Of a stretch of DNA of 64,000 nt, positions 62,526 through 64,000 are shown in pieces (the stretch's first letter is position 1; each line of letters begins with the position of its first letter). A program made the position numbers and the translations under genes. The notes below the pieces were generated by a model. It saw nothing but the letters and a program-made list of their open reading frames with translations. It ran no database searches and was not told where the DNA came from. The stretch covers positions 18,795,290-18,859,289 of the forward strand of contig OX031061.1 in assembly GCA_943736015.1 (NCBI GenBank), read 5' to 3'. Source of the stretch: Tridacna crocea. Taxonomy: Eukaryota; Mollusca; Bivalvia; Cardiida; Cardiidae.

Positions 62526-64000
62526 ATACAATGACATTGGTAGGAAAACAGATGGTAAGGGTTTGGCTGTATGGGAGGAGGAGGAGGTCATGATATTTCC
62601 ATTCATTATGACAAGAAAACCAATTAAAAAAAAAAAGTGAAGAAAAAACCACAAACACACACAAATATTAATACAATGGTACTTGGTAGGCAAAAAAGTG
62701 GTGAGGGTTTGGCTGTAGGGGAGGAGGAGGCCATGATATTTCCGTTCATTATGACAAGAAAACCAGTAACAAAACAAAACAAAAAAAATACCACACACAC
62801 ACAAATATTCATACAATGATATTGGTAGGAAAAAAGATGATAAGGGTTTGGCTGTAAGGGAGGAGGAGGCCATGATATTTCCATTCATTATGACAAGAAA
62901 ACCAGTAACAAAATTAAAAGAAACACACACACACACACACACACACCCACACACACAGAGATATTAATACAATGATAATTGGTAGGAAAAAAGGTGGTAA
63001 GGGTCTGGCTGTAGGCAAGGTGGAGGAGGCCATGATATTTGCGCTCATTATGACAAGAAAACCAATAACAAAACAAAAAAAAAAAAAACACACACACACA
63101 AACATTAATACAATGATATTGGTATGAAAAAAGGTGGTAAGGGTTTGGCTGTAGGGGAGGAGGAAGCCATGATATTTCCATTCATTATGACAAGAAAACC
63201 AGTAACAAAACAAAAAAAAAAACACACACACACAAATATTAATAGAATGATATTGGTAGGAAAAAAGATGATAAGGGTTTGGCTGTAAAGGAGGAGGAGG
63301 CCATATTTTCCGTTCATTATGACAAGAAAACCAATAACAAAATTAAAAAAAAAAAACACACACACAGATATAAATACAATGATAATTGGTAGGAAAAAAG
63401 GTGGTAAGGGTCTGGCTGTAGGCAAGGAGGAGGAGGCCATGATATTTGCGCTCATTATGACAAGAAAACCAATAACAAAACAAAAAAAAAACCCACACAC
63501 ACACAAACATTAATACAATGATATTGGTATGAAAAAAGGTGGTAAGGGTTTGGCTGTAGGGGAGGAGGAGGCCATGATATTTCCGTTCATTATGACAAGA
63601 AAACCAATAATGAAACAAAAGAAACGCACACACATACAACTATTAATACAATGATATTGGTAGGAAAAAAGTGGTAAGGGTGTGGCTGTAGGAGAGGAAG
63701 AAGCCATAATATTTCTGTTCATTATGACAAGAAAACCAGTCACAAAAATTTAAAAAAACAGTTATTAATACAATGATATTAGTAGGAAAAAAGGTGGTGA
63801 GGGTCTGGCTGTAGGGGAGGAGGAGGCCATGATATTTCCGTTTGTACAGCAATAAGAAAAAAAAGGTGGAAAGGGATTCGCTGTAAGTGAAGAGGAGGCC
63901 ATAATATTTCCATTTATTATGACACGAAAACCAATAATAAACAAAAAAAAAAAAACCCACACACAAATATTATTAAAATGATATTGGTAGGAAAAAAGGT
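62526..64000. repeat. Minisatellite, ~140-bp unit, with CA-rich linkers
   Basis: About eleven units, each containing aatacaatgatattggtagg, gtaagggtttggctgtaggg, gaggaggaggccatgatatt and cattatgacaagaaaaccaa. Units are joined by A-rich and (CA)n tracts of variable length. It continues past the window. Minus-strand frames of up to 145 codons here are by-products of the repeat. Confidence 0.92.

Noticed and set aside
62482-63966. Long minus-strand frames of 60-145 codons
   Set aside because: They track the minisatellite unit and (CA)n linkers, giving low-complexity Cys/Val/Phe-rich products.
1-64000. CRISPR-like array from the regularly recurring palindromes
   Set aside because: Copies are dispersed, in both orientations, TTAA-bounded and irregularly spaced; they are transposable elements, not a CRISPR locus.

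Overview
The window looks like an AT-rich, intron-rich, repeat-dense animal nuclear genome. The gene content and repeat families point to a bivalve mollusc, possibly an Imparidentia clam or mussel of the Dreissena/Mya kind. The lineage is inferred from recalled repeat style and was not tested. There are no operons, CRISPR arrays or bacterial genes.

Four gene-like loci can be supported. (1) 2056-12348 (+) is a complete eight-exon HUS1 gene, the checkpoint-clamp subunit of the 9-1-1 complex. All splice phases agree and the product is 284 aa. (2) 22936-23211 (-) is a 91-aa neuropeptide precursor with a signal peptide, two amidated peptides ending LLF-amide and LFF-amide, and a C-terminal cysteine cluster. 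It resembles the molluscan FFamide/SIFamide family. (3) 42998-46050 (+) is a decayed copy of a large invertebrate multicopy protein with FEN1/XPG-like acidic motifs, broken by stops and frameshifts. (4) 54827-58943 (+) holds four consecutive exons of an ABCG2-like half-transporter (TM2 to TM5). A duplicate of its third visible exon sits at 59717-59865, out of order. Its ATPase exons were not found upstream, and the 3' exons must lie beyond the window.

Most of the rest is mobile DNA. The dominant component is a superfamily of about 230-bp non-autonomous elements bounded by TTAA, with ends of the form TTAACYCTTTACCA and a central, almost spacer-less palindrome of about 67 bp. About 45 copies or fragments are listed (TT1, with sister family TT2). 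Other families are TT3 (about 210 bp, TTAA ends, a different hairpin), TT4 (about 545 bp, TTAA ends), a GC-rich hairpin element with about 55-bp inverted ends, Helitron/pearl-like elements with 166-bp core tandem repeats, tRNA-derived SINE heads, and a LINE 3' relic. There is also a 0.95-kb direct repeat pair (38.9-41.6 kb) and a minisatellite of about 140-bp units running off the right edge (62.5-64 kb).

The most interesting signal is the TTAA hairpin superfamily. Subfamilies differ at arm positions by mirrored, pairing-preserving changes. Copies chain end to end by sharing one TTAA. Deletions, truncations and duplications repeatedly break at the hairpin centre.
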